Assembly (NCBI GenBank): GCA_964537055.1
Contig: CAZHYV010000002.1
Span: forward strand, 228,455-292,454
Length of the DNA: 64,000 nucleotides
Direction of reading: 5' to 3'
Origin: CAZHYV01 sp964537055
GTDB lineage: Bacteria > Myxococcota_A > Polyangia > Palsa-1104 > JAEUJZ01
Shown: piece after piece, positions 53,662-63,412 of the stretch
Numbering within the stretch: position 1 is the stretch's first letter
How the letters are laid out: every line of letters begins with the position of its first letter
The notes under the pieces: model-generated
Databases searched by the model: none
What the model saw: the letters and a program-made list of their open reading frames with translations, nothing else
What the model was told of the DNA's origin: nothing
Made by a program: the position numbers and the translations under genes

Positions 53662-54573
53662 ATGCCGTTACGACTGCTCAAGGATGTTGATCTATTTGGA
53701 AGAGTGTCGCAGGATAGGGAAGTGCTAAATCGAATTTTCTTTTTCTTTGCATTGTTATTTCCTCTTAGTTTCTTTGCTCTTACTGCCGAGGCAAAAAGTT
53801 CCCATAGAAAAAAGCCAAGAGGCCTCCATCACACATCAAGACCTGCGACAGTTCACCACTACAATGGCCTGTCGGCGAAACAAAGGATCTTGCTTACCTT
53901 TGATGATGGCCCGGAAATCACGAACACCCCGAAACTGCTGGATATCTTGGATAAGTACGGAGTCAAGGCGATCTTTTTTGTCAATGGCTATCGGTTCCGT
54001 TCACAAAATCCCCAAGCTGAAAAGGCCAGAGAGGTTTTGCGTGAGATCGTAAGACGAGGTCATTTCGTCGGGAATCATACGATGACGCATCCGTTTCTGT
54101 GTGGCCCGCACGGTCCAGAGATTGCGGAAAAAGAGGTCGTTGACAATGCCCTCCTCATCGAAGAGGTAATCGGGGTCCCTCCGCCGTTTTTTAGAACGCC
54201 TTTTGGATCTCGCTGTGCCCACTTGACCGAGCTCTATAAGCGGCTGAATATTGATCCCATCCACTGGAACGTTGACCCAGAGGATTGGAAATTACGGGAT
54301 CGTTATAAAAACCTCGCTGCTATTCAAGAGGGGCTCAATCGACTTCTGCCTATGCAAAAGCCTGTGATTATTCTGATGCATGATGTGCAGCCCGAGACGG
54401 TAGAAACGGTGCCGCTGCTTTTGGATTGGCTTGCGACGAAACCCAACTTTACGATTGCCCATCCGATTGAAATTGCACCCAAGGTAAAAGCGGTGGAGCA
54501 ACTAAAACCCGTATGGCAACCGATGCAGAAGCTGATGCAAATTTGGGCAAAACCCTGGATCAAGCAGCCGTAG
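53662..54573 (+). CDS. Polysaccharide deacetylase (CE4-like)
   Basis: The 303-residue exported or membrane-anchored enzyme has TFDDGP (metal Asp) near 81-87, the metal His pair NHTMTHP, and later RTPFGSRC and ILMHDVQ. CE4 enzymes deacetylate N-acetyl sugars in peptidoglycan or chitin-like polymers. A leader with FFFALLFPLSFFALTAEA is consistent with export. ATG 53662 has GGAG upstream; a TTG precedes it in frame. Confidence 0.87.
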   Translation: MPLRLLKDVDLFGRVSQDREVLNRIFFFFALLFPLSFFALTAEAKSSHRKKPRGLHHTSRPATVHHYNGLSAKQRILLTFDDGPEITNTPKLLDILDKYGVKAIFFVNGYRFRSQNPQAEKAREVLREIVRRGHFVGNHTMTHPFLCGPHGPEIAEKEVVDNALLIEEVIGVPPPFFRTPFGSRCAHLTELYKRLNIDPIHWNVDPEDWKLRDRYKNLAAIQEGLNRLLPMQKPVIILMHDVQPETVETVPLLLDWLATKPNFTIAHPIEIAPKVKAVEQLKPVWQPMQKLMQIWAKPWIKQP

Positions 54574-54629
54574 GGTAACCAGCCCGGGGCGAAGCGGTTT
54601 CATTGTGGTGTAAGCGCTTTCGCAGCAAT

Positions 54630-54671
54630 AGAAGCCTGCTTTGGCCTCGACATCGGGGGCTTCTCTTTTTC
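54630..54671 (+). terminator. Probable intrinsic terminator after the deacetylase gene
   Basis: AGAAGCC (54630-54636) pairs with GGCTTCT (54658-54664) and is followed by CTTTTTCT. The stem is 7 bp with a 21-base loop. It lies 57 bp after the deacetylase stop and before the DUF72 gene, so it argues against long starts for the latter. Confidence 0.5.
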
Positions 54672-54706
54672 TAGCCATCTTGAGAAATTGTGATTACCAA
54701 GCAAGT

Positions 54707-55582
54707 ATGAGTTTGTATCTAGGTTGTCCTATTTGGGGAAGTAAGCGTTGGGTGGGCTCTCTATTTCCCCCCAAAAGTCAGTCCAGTGATTTTTTGCACC
54801 TCTATGGCCAGCGATTTCTAACGGTCGAGGGCAATACTTCCTTCTATGGAATGCCTGATCTTGATCGGATGAGCAGGTGGCGTGACGAAACTCCGCCTGG
54901 ATTTCGGTTCTGTTTTAAATTTCCTCAAGAGATTAGCCACGCTCTGTTTTTAGAGCCCCAGAGCAGTGCGCTTTCTGCATGGATCGATCGACTCTATGCT
55001 CTTTCCGATCGGGCAGGCCCAAGTTTCTTACAATTGCCTGCACAGTACGGGCCAAACCGCTTTGATGAATTGGCCGCCTTTTTAACGCGGCTTCCTCGGG
55101 ATCTCAGATTTGCTGTAGAGGTGCGCCATCCTGGATTCTTTCTTCCTCCCTTCGAAAAGGAGCTAAACGATCTTTTAGAAAGCCTCCATATGGCTCGAGT
55201 CCTTTATGATGTCCGCGGGCTAAGGGGCGTACGACCGATGACCAAAGAGGTAAGAGATGCATTAAAGCAAAAGCCGCAGGTGCCGGTTCGCTTCACAAAA
55301 ACGGCTGATTTTTTATTCGTGCGGTACATTAGTCATCCTGAGGTGGAAAAGAATGCTCCGCTGTTCGATGAATGGGTTCGCTGGTTGACTCCTTGGCTCC
55401 TCCAGGGCCGGGAGGTATACTTCTTTATGCATCATATCGATGATTTTTATATGCCAGCCCTCTGCAAAGATTTTTGGACAAGACTATCGTCGATCTATCC
55501 CCTACCCCCACCTCCTTTTTTAAAGATGAAGAACCTAGAGACTGCCATGCCTAAGCTCCCTGTGCAGGGAAGCTTGTTTTAA
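54707..55582 (+). CDS. DUF72-family protein (YecE-like)
   Basis: The 291-residue TIM-barrel-like protein begins LGCPIWGSKRWVG and has the DUF72 features TVEGNTSFYGMP, FCFKFPQEI, FLQLPAQYGPNR and AVEVRHPGFF. Members have no established reaction. ATG 54707 is chosen because the family starts there and the longer frame overlaps a terminator. No export signal is present. Confidence 0.85.
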   Translation: MSLYLGCPIWGSKRWVGSLFPPKSQSSDFLHLYGQRFLTVEGNTSFYGMPDLDRMSRWRDETPPGFRFCFKFPQEISHALFLEPQSSALSAWIDRLYALSDRAGPSFLQLPAQYGPNRFDELAAFLTRLPRDLRFAVEVRHPGFFLPPFEKELNDLLESLHMARVLYDVRGLRGVRPMTKEVRDALKQKPQVPVRFTKTADFLFVRYISHPEVEKNAPLFDEWVRWLTPWLLQGREVYFFMHHIDDFYMPALCKDFWTRLSSIYPLPPPPFLKMKNLETAMPKLPVQGSLF

Positions 55583-55585
55583 TGC

Positions 55586-56311
55586 TCACAATTCCGTTTT
55601 TTGGCAAAGTCGCTGTCGATTCCGAATCTTCAGGGAAGCGGCCATCTCGACGCAGACCTGGTTTTGAGTAGGGATGTGCGTCACTTGGATCTCCAGGGGC
55701 TCTTCTGGATGATTCTTGAGGATGGAAGGCGCTGCTTGTATCTTTGCAACCGCAGGACTTGTCTGAAACGAGAGGGTGGCCATCACCTTACCCGAAGAAT
55801 CTTCGAGGGTCCTTGTCTTGGCTGGTTTGAAAAAGGAGAGGTAGTTCGGATCGAGTTTTTGCATGGAGATCAGACGAGAAAAAATTTCGATGTCCTCCGG
55901 AAACTTGGCAAGATGGGACTCCATCCATCCCGAAGAAGTCTGATATTTGAACAGGTGGACCTGGGTGTAAAGCTCCTTGACTTTTTCTTTAGGGGCCGCT
56001 TTTGTAAGCGCTTCATATACATTTTTTGGAACAAGTAAAAATCCTTCGGGAATCAGACAAAGATAATGCTGGTAGGGTGTCTTTGAAATTTGGCTTCCCC
56101 GACGATCAATATACTCAAAACCAGCACAAAAACGATCAAGCTCCGAGGAAAAATAACTAGGAAAAAGAGGGCCTTGACCATTTGCCGAAGAGGAAGGATC
56201 TACTTCCTCTTTTGTAGAGGCGGGGCACCCTAGCATCGGTGTGACGAGAAACAGCAACAGATACAGAATGTTCTTTATTCGATGAGTCTTGTCCCACATT
56301 TGTTTTCTCAT
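55586..56311 (-). CDS. Lipoprotein of unknown function
   Basis: The 241-residue protein has a hydrophobic leader and lipobox-like PMLGC (Cys near residue 29), then a mature part with several cysteines. The pattern LCLIPEGFLLVPKN and the C-terminal QVCVEMAASLKIRNRQRLCQ are visible but I recognise no family. The ATG has GGGGGAC upstream. It is convergent with DUF72 and divergent from rnc. Confidence 0.6.
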   Translation of the reverse strand: MRKQMWDKTHRIKNILYLLLFLVTPMLGCPASTKEEVDPSSSANGQGPLFPSYFSSELDRFCAGFEYIDRRGSQISKTPYQHYLCLIPEGFLLVPKNVYEALTKAAPKEKVKELYTQVHLFKYQTSSGWMESHLAKFPEDIEIFSRLISMQKLDPNYLSFFKPAKTRTLEDSSGKVMATLSFQTSPAVAKIQAAPSILKNHPEEPLEIQVTHIPTQNQVCVEMAASLKIRNRQRLCQKTEL

Positions 56312-56443
56312 AGGTCCCCCTTGTAAACGGCTTATGATCTCAGGAAAAGGACTCTTCCATAATACTTCGTAACGCTTTTGGTTCTAAATCTATCATGAGT
56401 AGAATAATACATAATTTTTGGTAGGTATAGTACACTTCATTTT

Positions 56444-57142
56444 ATGCAAAGCTTTGCAGAGCTCGAAGGACATTTTGCCCACTCCTTTCAAAATCTTTCC
56501 CTTTTTCGGACTGCACTGACGCATCGAAGTTATGTGAGAGAACACCCAGAGGAAGGTCCTGACAATGAGAGACTAGAATTTTTGGGAGATGCTGTCCTAC
56601 AGTTGATTGTGACCCATCTCCTTTTAGAAAAAAATCCTCATTTATCAGAAGGGGTGTTATCCGCACTACGAAGTCGGCTGGTCAATCAACAATTTCTGTC
56701 TACAATGGCAAAGAAGGCCGAATTGGGAGGATTCCTTCGTATTGGGAAGAGCGAAGAATCGTCGCTAGGCAGGGAAAAACCCTCGCTGCTTTCAGATGCC
56801 TATGAGGCTATCATTGGGGCGCTTTACACAGAAATCGGTTTTGAAAAAACACTTACGCTCTTCAGACGCCTTTGGGCGAACGAGATTGAAAGAATGTCTT
56901 TAGTAGAGGCGCGTGACAGCAAATCCTTATTGCAAGAATTGGTTCAGGCGCACCGCCGGGCCTACCCTCGGTATGAGGTGCTAGCTGAGGAAGGGCTCCC
57001 CCATCAGAAAGTGTTTGAGGTTGGCGTCTTTGTTGATGAGAGACTTGTTGCAACTGCCAAAGGGCGTTCGAAGCGTGAGGCAGAACAGCATGCAGCTCAT
57101 TTAGGGTTGCAAAGCTTTCGGGAAGAACGTAAGCCTAAGTGA
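56444..57142 (+). CDS. rnc: Ribonuclease III
   Basis: The 232-residue enzyme cuts double-stranded RNA, such as rRNA precursors. It has the signature NERLEFLGDAVL, the catalytic Glu in DAYEAIIGALY (near 129) and a C-terminal dsRNA-binding domain (SKREAEQHAAHLGL). It is full length. A TATAGT hexamer ends 12 bp before the ATG with no ribosome binding site, as in uvrC. Confidence 0.95.
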   Translation: MQSFAELEGHFAHSFQNLSLFRTALTHRSYVREHPEEGPDNERLEFLGDAVLQLIVTHLLLEKNPHLSEGVLSALRSRLVNQQFLSTMAKKAELGGFLRIGKSEESSLGREKPSLLSDAYEAIIGALYTEIGFEKTLTLFRRLWANEIERMSLVEARDSKSLLQELVQAHRRAYPRYEVLAEEGLPHQKVFEVGVFVDERLVATAKGRSKREAEQHAAHLGLQSFREERKPK

Positions 57143-57261
57143 AACCAATCGTAAGGATCGTTATGAGAACCATGGTATAACCCGAAGCTAGAATGAAACC
57201 GGTGCTGGCTCCTCCTTATCGGGACGCTTGCATTCCTTAGGGGAATTGCTATGGTAGAGGA

Positions 57262-57930
57262 GTGAGTTACGAAAAATTTGAACAAGCCGTCCTAGACGTG
57301 TGGATGACCAGTCGAGTTCCATTGACTCAAACAAATCTGTCTTTTTATACTGGATTTTCGCATAAGCAGGTACGTCGTCACCTGGATGAGATGATCAAAC
57401 AAGGTCTTTTGGATTTTGACAGTGATGACGAAGGCGAGTTTCTTTATAAGGTGAGAGGATCGGTGCGGCCCTCCTCAGGCCCACAAACCCTAGTTCGTTG
57501 CACTTCCTGCGGCAAAGCAAGCGTGCAGGGAACGCGATGTAATCGATGTGGACAATTTCTTGATACCAGGCTGGCGACTCTCTCTCAAGGAGCAACCAGG
57601 GCAAGTTCTGCACTTACCTTGCTGCAGCAAGGGGCCAGAGGACTTACCCAAACAGGCCAAGGAGAGAAAAGCCTCGTCGTCGGAGCGGCTCTTGGGTTGC
57701 TTGGCCCGTTTGGGTGGCTGTACGCTGGCGCATGGAAAGAGACCATCCCGGCCGCCGCGCTATGGGTGCTCTTGTGTAGCCTCCCTTTGGTGAAGCCTCT
57801 TTTGTGGGTGCTGATCCCTATACTTCTTCCCGTTTCTGCGCTTATAGGTTTTGCCTATACCGCCAGCTATAACCGCAAGAATCAGCGCACAACGCTTGTT
57901 TTAGAGGACAGTCCAACTTCATTCCGGTAA
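57262..57930 (+). CDS. Winged-helix/zinc-ribbon membrane protein
   Basis: The 222-residue protein has an N-terminal winged-helix-like region (TQTNLSFYTGFSHKQVRRHLDEMIKQGLL, about 18-50), a four-Cys zinc ribbon (CTSCGKASVQGTRCNRCG, about 80-97), a linker and two hydrophobic helices (about 137-160 and 165-200). The combination suggests a membrane-tethered DNA- or RNA-binding regulator, but that is inference. The start is GTG 57262, with AGAGGA almost overlapping it. Confidence 0.65.
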   Translation: MSYEKFEQAVLDVWMTSRVPLTQTNLSFYTGFSHKQVRRHLDEMIKQGLLDFDSDDEGEFLYKVRGSVRPSSGPQTLVRCTSCGKASVQGTRCNRCGQFLDTRLATLSQGATRASSALTLLQQGARGLTQTGQGEKSLVVGAALGLLGPFGWLYAGAWKETIPAAALWVLLCSLPLVKPLLWVLIPILLPVSALIGFAYTASYNRKNQRTTLVLEDSPTSFR

Positions 57931-57966
57931 AGTCGTTCCGGGAAAGGATGTTTTTCTGCGGGATGA

Positions 57967-58260
57967 TTAAGGCTGACTTGCCCCAGGATTTGAGGGTAGC
58001 GCCAAAGCCCGGCAGGTAGATCGAATCGCCATCTGTGCACAAAGGATGCCTGCCAAGACTCCATCTTCGTAGTTCCACGACGCATTATCCCGTAGTTCCG
58101 GAATATCGTGCGGTTGGGCAATATCCTCTTCAGTAATAGTAGGACGCAATGCTTGGGCCGCCCTAAAAACTTTTGCCCTCTGATGGTTGCCCATCTGCTC
58201 AAGAAGACGGTCCATTTCTGCTGCAAGAAAAAGAAGCTGCTCTGCGGATGAAAAGGTCAT
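57967..58260 (-). CDS. Small conserved-looking hypothetical protein
   Basis: The 97-residue helical protein starts FSSAEQLLFLAAEMDRLLEQMG and contains QPHDIPELRDNASWNYEDG. ATG 58260 has AAGGA upstream. Two other minus-strand ORFs overlap it, but only this one has a ribosome binding site and a protein-like composition. I have no family assignment. Confidence 0.6.
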   Translation of the reverse strand: MTFSSAEQLLFLAAEMDRLLEQMGNHQRAKVFRAAQALRPTITEEDIAQPHDIPELRDNASWNYEDGVLAGILCAQMAIRSTCRALALPSNPGASQP

Positions 58261-58323
58261 GAAATTCCTTCGCGAAGTGGTTTAGGGGAGTGCATTATCT
58301 ATGGCATGGGAGGCCCTTGGTTG

Positions 58324-59013
58324 TTAAAAGTACCAGGCGATTCCTGCTTTCAGGCCTGCGACCAATCGAGTATTTGAGTAAAACTTTTCATGGTAGAAAT
58401 CAAGTATGGGATCCAGCAATCCCTGGGCAGAGAATCGCACCTCCGCATAGAAGCACCAATGCTCCTTCCACCGTAGTTCAAACCCGCCTGCAAAGAAGGC
58501 TCCCAGATAGGGACCAAACAGCGCTGAAGGGACCTTAAACCGCGCCAAGGCTCCACTGGCTCCCACCCGAACCCAGGGGTCTTCCTGTTTTGGAAACAGA
58601 ATTGATAAATGAGGACCAACGGAAAGGTAGGGCAAGAAAATGCGGTTTTTGGTTGGCTCCTTCGGCAATGCGCGCAGGTAAATCCTTGCGCCCATGGAAA
58701 GATCTAATGCGGTAAGGACGTTTCCATTATAGGGATCCCGTGCTGTTCCCACGAAAAAATCCAGGTTCACTTCCCCTGTGACGCGGGGGTACATCCTTAG
58801 GAAAAACGACGCTCCTCCGCCGGCTTGATAATACGAGGTTGACGTTTGTAGATAAAAAACACCTTGGGCTGGTGATAGACTGAGGCTCACGCCAGGTTGC
58901 ACCGAAAAAGGTTTTGGTAAAGGCGGCTCCTCAGTAAAACTTGAAAATGGGAACATAAATAAGCAAAGAAAAATAAGAACATAGTTGGATTTAGAAAAAC
59001 GCCTGGATAACAT
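58324..59013 (-). CDS. Outer membrane beta-barrel-like protein
   Basis: The 229-residue protein has a signal peptide (IFLCLFMFPFSSFTEE, cleavage near 28) and regular amphipathic strands ending in WYF, the aromatic end typical of proteins inserted by the BAM machinery. It is small (eight-strand size). The function is unknown. Confidence 0.68.
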   Translation of the reverse strand: MLSRRFSKSNYVLIFLCLFMFPFSSFTEEPPLPKPFSVQPGVSLSLSPAQGVFYLQTSTSYYQAGGGASFFLRMYPRVTGEVNLDFFVGTARDPYNGNVLTALDLSMGARIYLRALPKEPTKNRIFLPYLSVGPHLSILFPKQEDPWVRVGASGALARFKVPSALFGPYLGAFFAGGFELRWKEHWCFYAEVRFSAQGLLDPILDFYHEKFYSNTRLVAGLKAGIAWYF

Positions 59014-59074
59014 GCGGATCGTCTTACCATAAAGATAACTGCTTCCTCAAGGATGTTTCTATTTGAATGGCTTC

Positions 59075-60862
59075 CTACCCTTTGGGATGAGGCTCTTCCT
59101 CAAGGGGGGAACTCTTGTCCAAAGGAGCAAGCTCGTTCATAGGCGCGAGCTCTTTTAGCCTAAGACGAACCTGCCTAGCGTTTGGGCGATAGGTATCCAT
59201 TTCTGGAATAAACGCCGCCTGCACTTTAGATCCCGCTTGAAACAAGGGTTGATTCTTCGCGAAACCAAATCCGATGGCTTGAGCTTCTTTATCTGAGGAT
59301 CGTAATCGTACCTGTAGATGGTTTTTTCCAACAACGCGGGCCTGCAGAATTTCGGCGCTTTCTAACAGAAATAGGGGCTCAGGGTTTGCCATACCAAAGG
59401 GGCCCAGGAAGGAGATCTCTCGGATCAAATCCTCATCAATATCGTCGAGTTGGACCTGAGCCTCGATAGAAAGGATACTTGGTGTGCCTTCCTGCCCCAA
59501 CTGTTCTTTGTAAGCAGTGCACAGCGCTGTACGCAGGGATGGTATATTGTTCTCCTCTAAAAGAAGACCAGCGGCGGCGGCGTGCCCTCCATAGCGAACA
59601 AGGAGGTTGCTTGCTTGCTTGAGTCCTTGGTACAAATGAAATCCATGCGCTGTGCGGGCCGAGCCCCTGGCGACGCCATCTTCGATGGCCATCACGACTA
59701 CTGGCCGTTCGTACACTTCAACGAGTTTTGCAGCAACAATCCCTACCACGCCTGAGTGCCAACCTTCCTTGGCCACCACCAGCACCTCGGACGAAGCAGT
59801 TCTGATCAGTTTCTCGGCCTCTTCCTCTGCTTCCTCAAGAACACGTTTTTGGATCTGTTGACGCTCTACGTTAAGGTCGTGGCAGGCTTTTGCGTATTGA
59901 CGGGCTTTTGTAGGATCCTCCTCAAGAAAAACCTTAAGGGCATCTTCTGAATTTCCCAGGCGCCCGGGTGCATTCAATCTAGGTGCTAACCGAAATGCGA
60001 CATCCGCCACAGAGCTAGCCCCTACGGGGAGCCCTGCGAGGGAAGCTAGGTCCTGAAGACCAGGCCTCTGTGTTCGCAGAAGCTCTTTTAGGCCCACACT
60101 GACCAGAATACGATTTTCTTGAACAAGGGGCGCTAAATCGCCAATCGTTCCTAGGGCAACAAGGTCTAGCAGCGGCTGAAGCTGAGGAATATAGGGCCAC
60201 TTTGCCTGCAGAAGGCGTGTCTTAAGGACCGCGAGAAGGTAGAATGCGATTCCTACCGAGGCAAGTCCTTTGAATGGGAACAAACACCCAGGCTGATGTG
60301 GATTCAGTAGGGAGAACGCTTCAATCGGGCGGTCAGGAACTTGGTGGTGATCTACAACGATCACATCGACCCCCGCCTCTTTGCAACGGCTGAGCGTGGC
60401 ATAATCACTCGTGCCACAGTCACCCGTAATGATTAAAGAACAGCCTTCTTGGACGAAATACTCTCCATCGGTAAGGCCGAAGCCATATCCCTCATTTCTT
60501 CTGGCAATCCTTGGAATCACCCTGGTTTCTGTTTTGCTAAGAAAATTGGTGAGGAGGGCGCAGGTGGTAATTCCATCGACATCATAGTCTCCAAAAATAC
60601 CGATACACTCTTTGCTAAGGATCGCCTGCCTGATACGTTCAACCGCTTTGGTAAACCCAGCCATTGCCGTTTCACCCTCGGGTGGTCGTAAATCTCCTAG
60701 GCGAGGCCTGAGAAACCTCTGTGCCTCCTCTTTCGTGCGAATGCCTCGATTGAGCATAAGCTGAGCGGTAAGAGGTCTTAGTGAAAGAGATTGTCCCAGC
60801 TCCTTGGCGAGCTCTGGAAAAAGCGGCGGAAGTTTCCAAAATCGAGGGAGAGAATGACGCAC
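59075..60862 (-). CDS. recJ: Single-stranded-DNA exonuclease RecJ
   Basis: The 595-residue DHH/DHHA1 5'-3' exonuclease has FGDYDVDGITTCALL, VIVVDHHQVPD (DHH motif), GTIGDLAPL, and RYGGHAAAAGLLLEE (GGH motif), followed by an OB-like C-terminal domain. It acts in recombination and mismatch repair. The start is GTG 60862. The active-site residues are complete. Confidence 0.95.
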   Translation of the reverse strand: MRHSLPRFWKLPPLFPELAKELGQSLSLRPLTAQLMLNRGIRTKEEAQRFLRPRLGDLRPPEGETAMAGFTKAVERIRQAILSKECIGIFGDYDVDGITTCALLTNFLSKTETRVIPRIARRNEGYGFGLTDGEYFVQEGCSLIITGDCGTSDYATLSRCKEAGVDVIVVDHHQVPDRPIEAFSLLNPHQPGCLFPFKGLASVGIAFYLLAVLKTRLLQAKWPYIPQLQPLLDLVALGTIGDLAPLVQENRILVSVGLKELLRTQRPGLQDLASLAGLPVGASSVADVAFRLAPRLNAPGRLGNSEDALKVFLEEDPTKARQYAKACHDLNVERQQIQKRVLEEAEEEAEKLIRTASSEVLVVAKEGWHSGVVGIVAAKLVEVYERPVVVMAIEDGVARGSARTAHGFHLYQGLKQASNLLVRYGGHAAAAGLLLEENNIPSLRTALCTAYKEQLGQEGTPSILSIEAQVQLDDIDEDLIREISFLGPFGMANPEPLFLLESAEILQARVVGKNHLQVRLRSSDKEAQAIGFGFAKNQPLFQAGSKVQAAFIPEMDTYRPNARQVRLRLKELAPMNELAPLDKSSPLEEEPHPKG

Positions 60863-60882
60863 AATGATCTTGCTCCTAGAGC

Positions 60883-62322
60883 TTAAGGCGAAGTATCCAA
60901 ACGGGAGGTAGCTCTTTTTACAGCTGCGGCGGCATCAACAATTCCTGCTCCATAGTGGGGGTCTTTGCTACCTTGATAATGGGAGGGTTTATTAGCGGTT
61001 TCCTCCATCAGCTTGCGAATTTGGTCAGGATCGTGAACACCAGCGCCATAGAGAAGTGCTGCCACCCCCGCGATGTGAGGAGAGGCCATTGAGGTTCCCA
61101 TAAACAAAAGGTAATCATGCTTGGTGATATTCCCAGGTGTGACAGTGTGTTGCATGACGCCATCTGGGACACCATCGTTATTTTGATCGACTCGCGTATT
61201 CCCCCCAGGGGCCGCAATGGTAATCTCTTTGCCCCAGTTGGAGTAGAAGGTCGTCGTCTCATCAAACTGGGTTGCTGCCACAGCGATAGCACCTTGGTTT
61301 GCTGCTGGGTACGATACGCGTCCTTTTCCATCATTACCTGCGGCACATACAACGGTTACTCCTTTTTGGTAGGCATAGGCAACCGCTTTAGCGAGGGGGG
61401 TCGAATTAAAGGGGCCACCGAGGCTCATATTGATGACATGAGCCCCATGATCCACGGCCCACCTAATCCCAGCCGCAATCCCAGCTACGCTACCAGAGCC
61501 GCCGGCCGATAAAACTTTAATCGGCATAATCTTTGCTTGATATGCTACGCCGGTGACGCCAATTCCATTGTTTGTGGTTTGGGCGATGGTGCCAGCAACG
61601 TGCGTACCATGACCGTGATCGTCCGTCGCATTTGGGCTATCGTCAACAAAATTCCATCCCGGGACAAATTCTGTTCCTTTAAGGTCTTCCACCTGGGTGA
61701 CGCCTGTGTCAATGACAGCGACAATGACCCCCTGTCCCTGGCTGTGTTGCCAAGCATCAGGCATGTGGATCTGGTCCATGTGCCACTGGTATTTGTAAAA
61801 CGGATCGTTGGGGGATACTCGGGCCAGAGCCTGGGCTTGTGCTGAGATGGAAATCCCCTCCTCTTGTGGATGTATCAAAGAGGAAGGCGAATTTTCTGGA
61901 ATCGTATATGTAAAATTAGAATCGACGCTTTCTACAAAGGGGTCGTTTCTTAGTTCTTCGATATGGCGAAGCAGGGAGGCCGGATTCTCGCCTTCTGGGT
62001 CATCAAAAAAGAATGCGTGGTACAAATGGCTTGGGTCTTGGCTTACAGAAGCAGGAATGAGCGTAGCCTGGATTCTTTCCGCAAATGCCTGAATTTGTTC
62101 CTGTGTCATCCTATCATCCAAATCCACAATCAAATCAGGACCGAATAAATAGGCCTGCTCTGCTTCCGCAAGCGTTTGGGAAGAGGGTTGCTTAGGGTTT
62201 GGTTTTAGGGAAATGTCTGAGGGAAAAGTTTGCGATTTGGTGAAAAGCCAAATCAAAAAACAGGCCCAGAATAATCCTGCAAAGAGATAAATATGTTTTT
62301 GTAAATGCAGATGCTTTCTCAT
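60883..62322 (-). CDS. Subtilisin-like serine protease (S8)
   Basis: About 479 residues. An N-terminal membrane anchor or signal (YLFAGLFWACFLIWLF) is followed by an inhibitor I9-like propeptide (about 50-130) and the catalytic domain with VIAVIDTGVT-type Asp (IVAVIDTGVT), HGHGTHVAG His and GTSMASPH Ser. The protease probably acts outside the cytoplasm. ATG 62322 is preceded by AAGGAGG, so it is preferred over 62340. It is complete. Confidence 0.93.
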   Translation of the reverse strand: MRKHLHLQKHIYLFAGLFWACFLIWLFTKSQTFPSDISLKPNPKQPSSQTLAEAEQAYLFGPDLIVDLDDRMTQEQIQAFAERIQATLIPASVSQDPSHLYHAFFFDDPEGENPASLLRHIEELRNDPFVESVDSNFTYTIPENSPSSLIHPQEEGISISAQAQALARVSPNDPFYKYQWHMDQIHMPDAWQHSQGQGVIVAVIDTGVTQVEDLKGTEFVPGWNFVDDSPNATDDHGHGTHVAGTIAQTTNNGIGVTGVAYQAKIMPIKVLSAGGSGSVAGIAAGIRWAVDHGAHVINMSLGGPFNSTPLAKAVAYAYQKGVTVVCAAGNDGKGRVSYPAANQGAIAVAATQFDETTTFYSNWGKEITIAAPGGNTRVDQNNDGVPDGVMQHTVTPGNITKHDYLLFMGTSMASPHIAGVAALLYGAGVHDPDQIRKLMEETANKPSHYQGSKDPHYGAGIVDAAAAVKRATSRLDTSP

Positions 62323-62691
62323 CCGGATGGCCTCCTTCAAGATTCCCTACAAGTAGAGATCTCGTGCAGAAAAAGATAACATACAATATACGATTTACGT
62401 AAATGGAAAAAGAAGAAAAGGATTGGGAAAGTGATGCTTTGCGAACAAAGCAGAAGTGTTGACAAAGCTACAGAAAAATTAATCCTTTAGAGTGGGTGCT
62501 AAGATTTGATAAGAAAAGCGCTCTTCTTTTAAGGAAAATCGCACTCGTAGATCTGCTCGTAGGGCCTTCTTCCTTCTCCTTACTAGTATCGAAGAATACG
62601 CAATTTTCTTCACAAAGCAAACGTATGTTGTTACTATAAAAAGTCAGCTTTTATAGGACTAGTCAGCTTCAATAACCAGGGGTGTGAACGT
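62323..62691. other. 369-bp intergenic region, direct repeats
   Basis: It separates the divergent subtilase and PH-like genes. AGTCAGCTT occurs at 62642-62650 and 62661-62669, a direct repeat 19 bp apart just before the PH-like start, possibly an operator. I see no gene or RNA here. Confidence 0.4.
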
Positions 62692-63132
62692 ATGGCAAAG
62701 CTAAATGATGAATCTCTGCGAGGGCTCTTCCAACCGCATCTTCAGCCTGGGGAGACGCTTCTCCATGCTGCGTATGGGGTCAAGCAGCCTCCCTTTCTTT
62801 TGATCGTGCTTCTTATGTTTCTTGGTATCTTACCAGGTGTAATTGCAACAGCCATCATGACCAAGCATTATGCGATCGGTCTTACAAATCGCCGATTTTT
62901 GGTCTTGCGGCTAAACTCTAGCTTTCAATTTCAGGAGATTACTGAGTACGACTTGAATCAGATATCCAACGTAAAAGGTTCGGTTGGTCCTATTTTCACC
63001 CATATCCAGGTGCTGGATCCTCAAAAACCATTTATTGCGAAGTTTCATCGCGCTATGTATGGACTTCCGCAAAATCGCCAAAACTCAATTGCCATTGCCG
63101 AGGCACTTACCAAGCAGAAGCTAACAGCATGA
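62692..63132 (+). CDS. PH-like membrane protein
   Basis: The 146-residue protein has an N-terminal helical part, one or two hydrophobic segments (about 33-55) and a region of mixed strands (HYAIGLTNRRFLVLRLN, FQEITEYDLNQISNVKG) like bacterial PH-domain proteins. The role is unknown. Ribosome binding site AGGGG lies upstream. Its stop overlaps the next gene's start by 4 bp. Confidence 0.65.
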   Translation: MAKLNDESLRGLFQPHLQPGETLLHAAYGVKQPPFLLIVLLMFLGILPGVIATAIMTKHYAIGLTNRRFLVLRLNSSFQFQEITEYDLNQISNVKGSVGPIFTHIQVLDPQKPFIAKFHRAMYGLPQNRQNSIAIAEALTKQKLTA

Positions 63133-63404
63133 GCACAGTACTTTCCTCTACAACGATTGATCGCATTTGCCCTTTTTGTGGATCAGGTACAAGCAAGACC
63201 CTCTGTGGATCTTGCCAAAGGGATGTGTCTCAACCTCGAGCCTTGTGCAAGCAGTGCCATCGACTTACGCCCAAAAAAGAGAACACATGCATTCACTGTG
63301 GTGTTCGCCAACTCAGTGAACTTTCTTGGAAGATTCCTCTTATCGTTTTTATGTTTATTACAGCCAATGCATTGGCATTTTTTCTGAAATTCGTCCTAAA
63401 ATAG
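63129..63404 (+). CDS. Double zinc-ribbon membrane protein
   Basis: The 91-residue protein has four Cys pairs (CPFC, CGSC, CKQC, CIHC), two zinc ribbons in about 55 residues, and a C-terminal transmembrane helix (IPLIVFMFITANALAFFLKFVL). The start overlaps the previous stop by 4 bp (ATGA). Such tail-anchored zinc ribbons have no known function. It is 8 bp before the CHAP gene. Confidence 0.75.
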   Translation: MSTVLSSTTIDRICPFCGSGTSKTLCGSCQRDVSQPRALCKQCHRLTPKKENTCIHCGVRQLSELSWKIPLIVFMFITANALAFFLKFVLK

Positions 63405-63412
63405 AGGTGGAT

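Noticed and set aside
57842..58226. Two minus-strand ORFs overlapping the small gene at 57967-58260
   Set aside because: Neither has a ribosome site; the chosen frame has AAGGA before ATG and a more natural composition.
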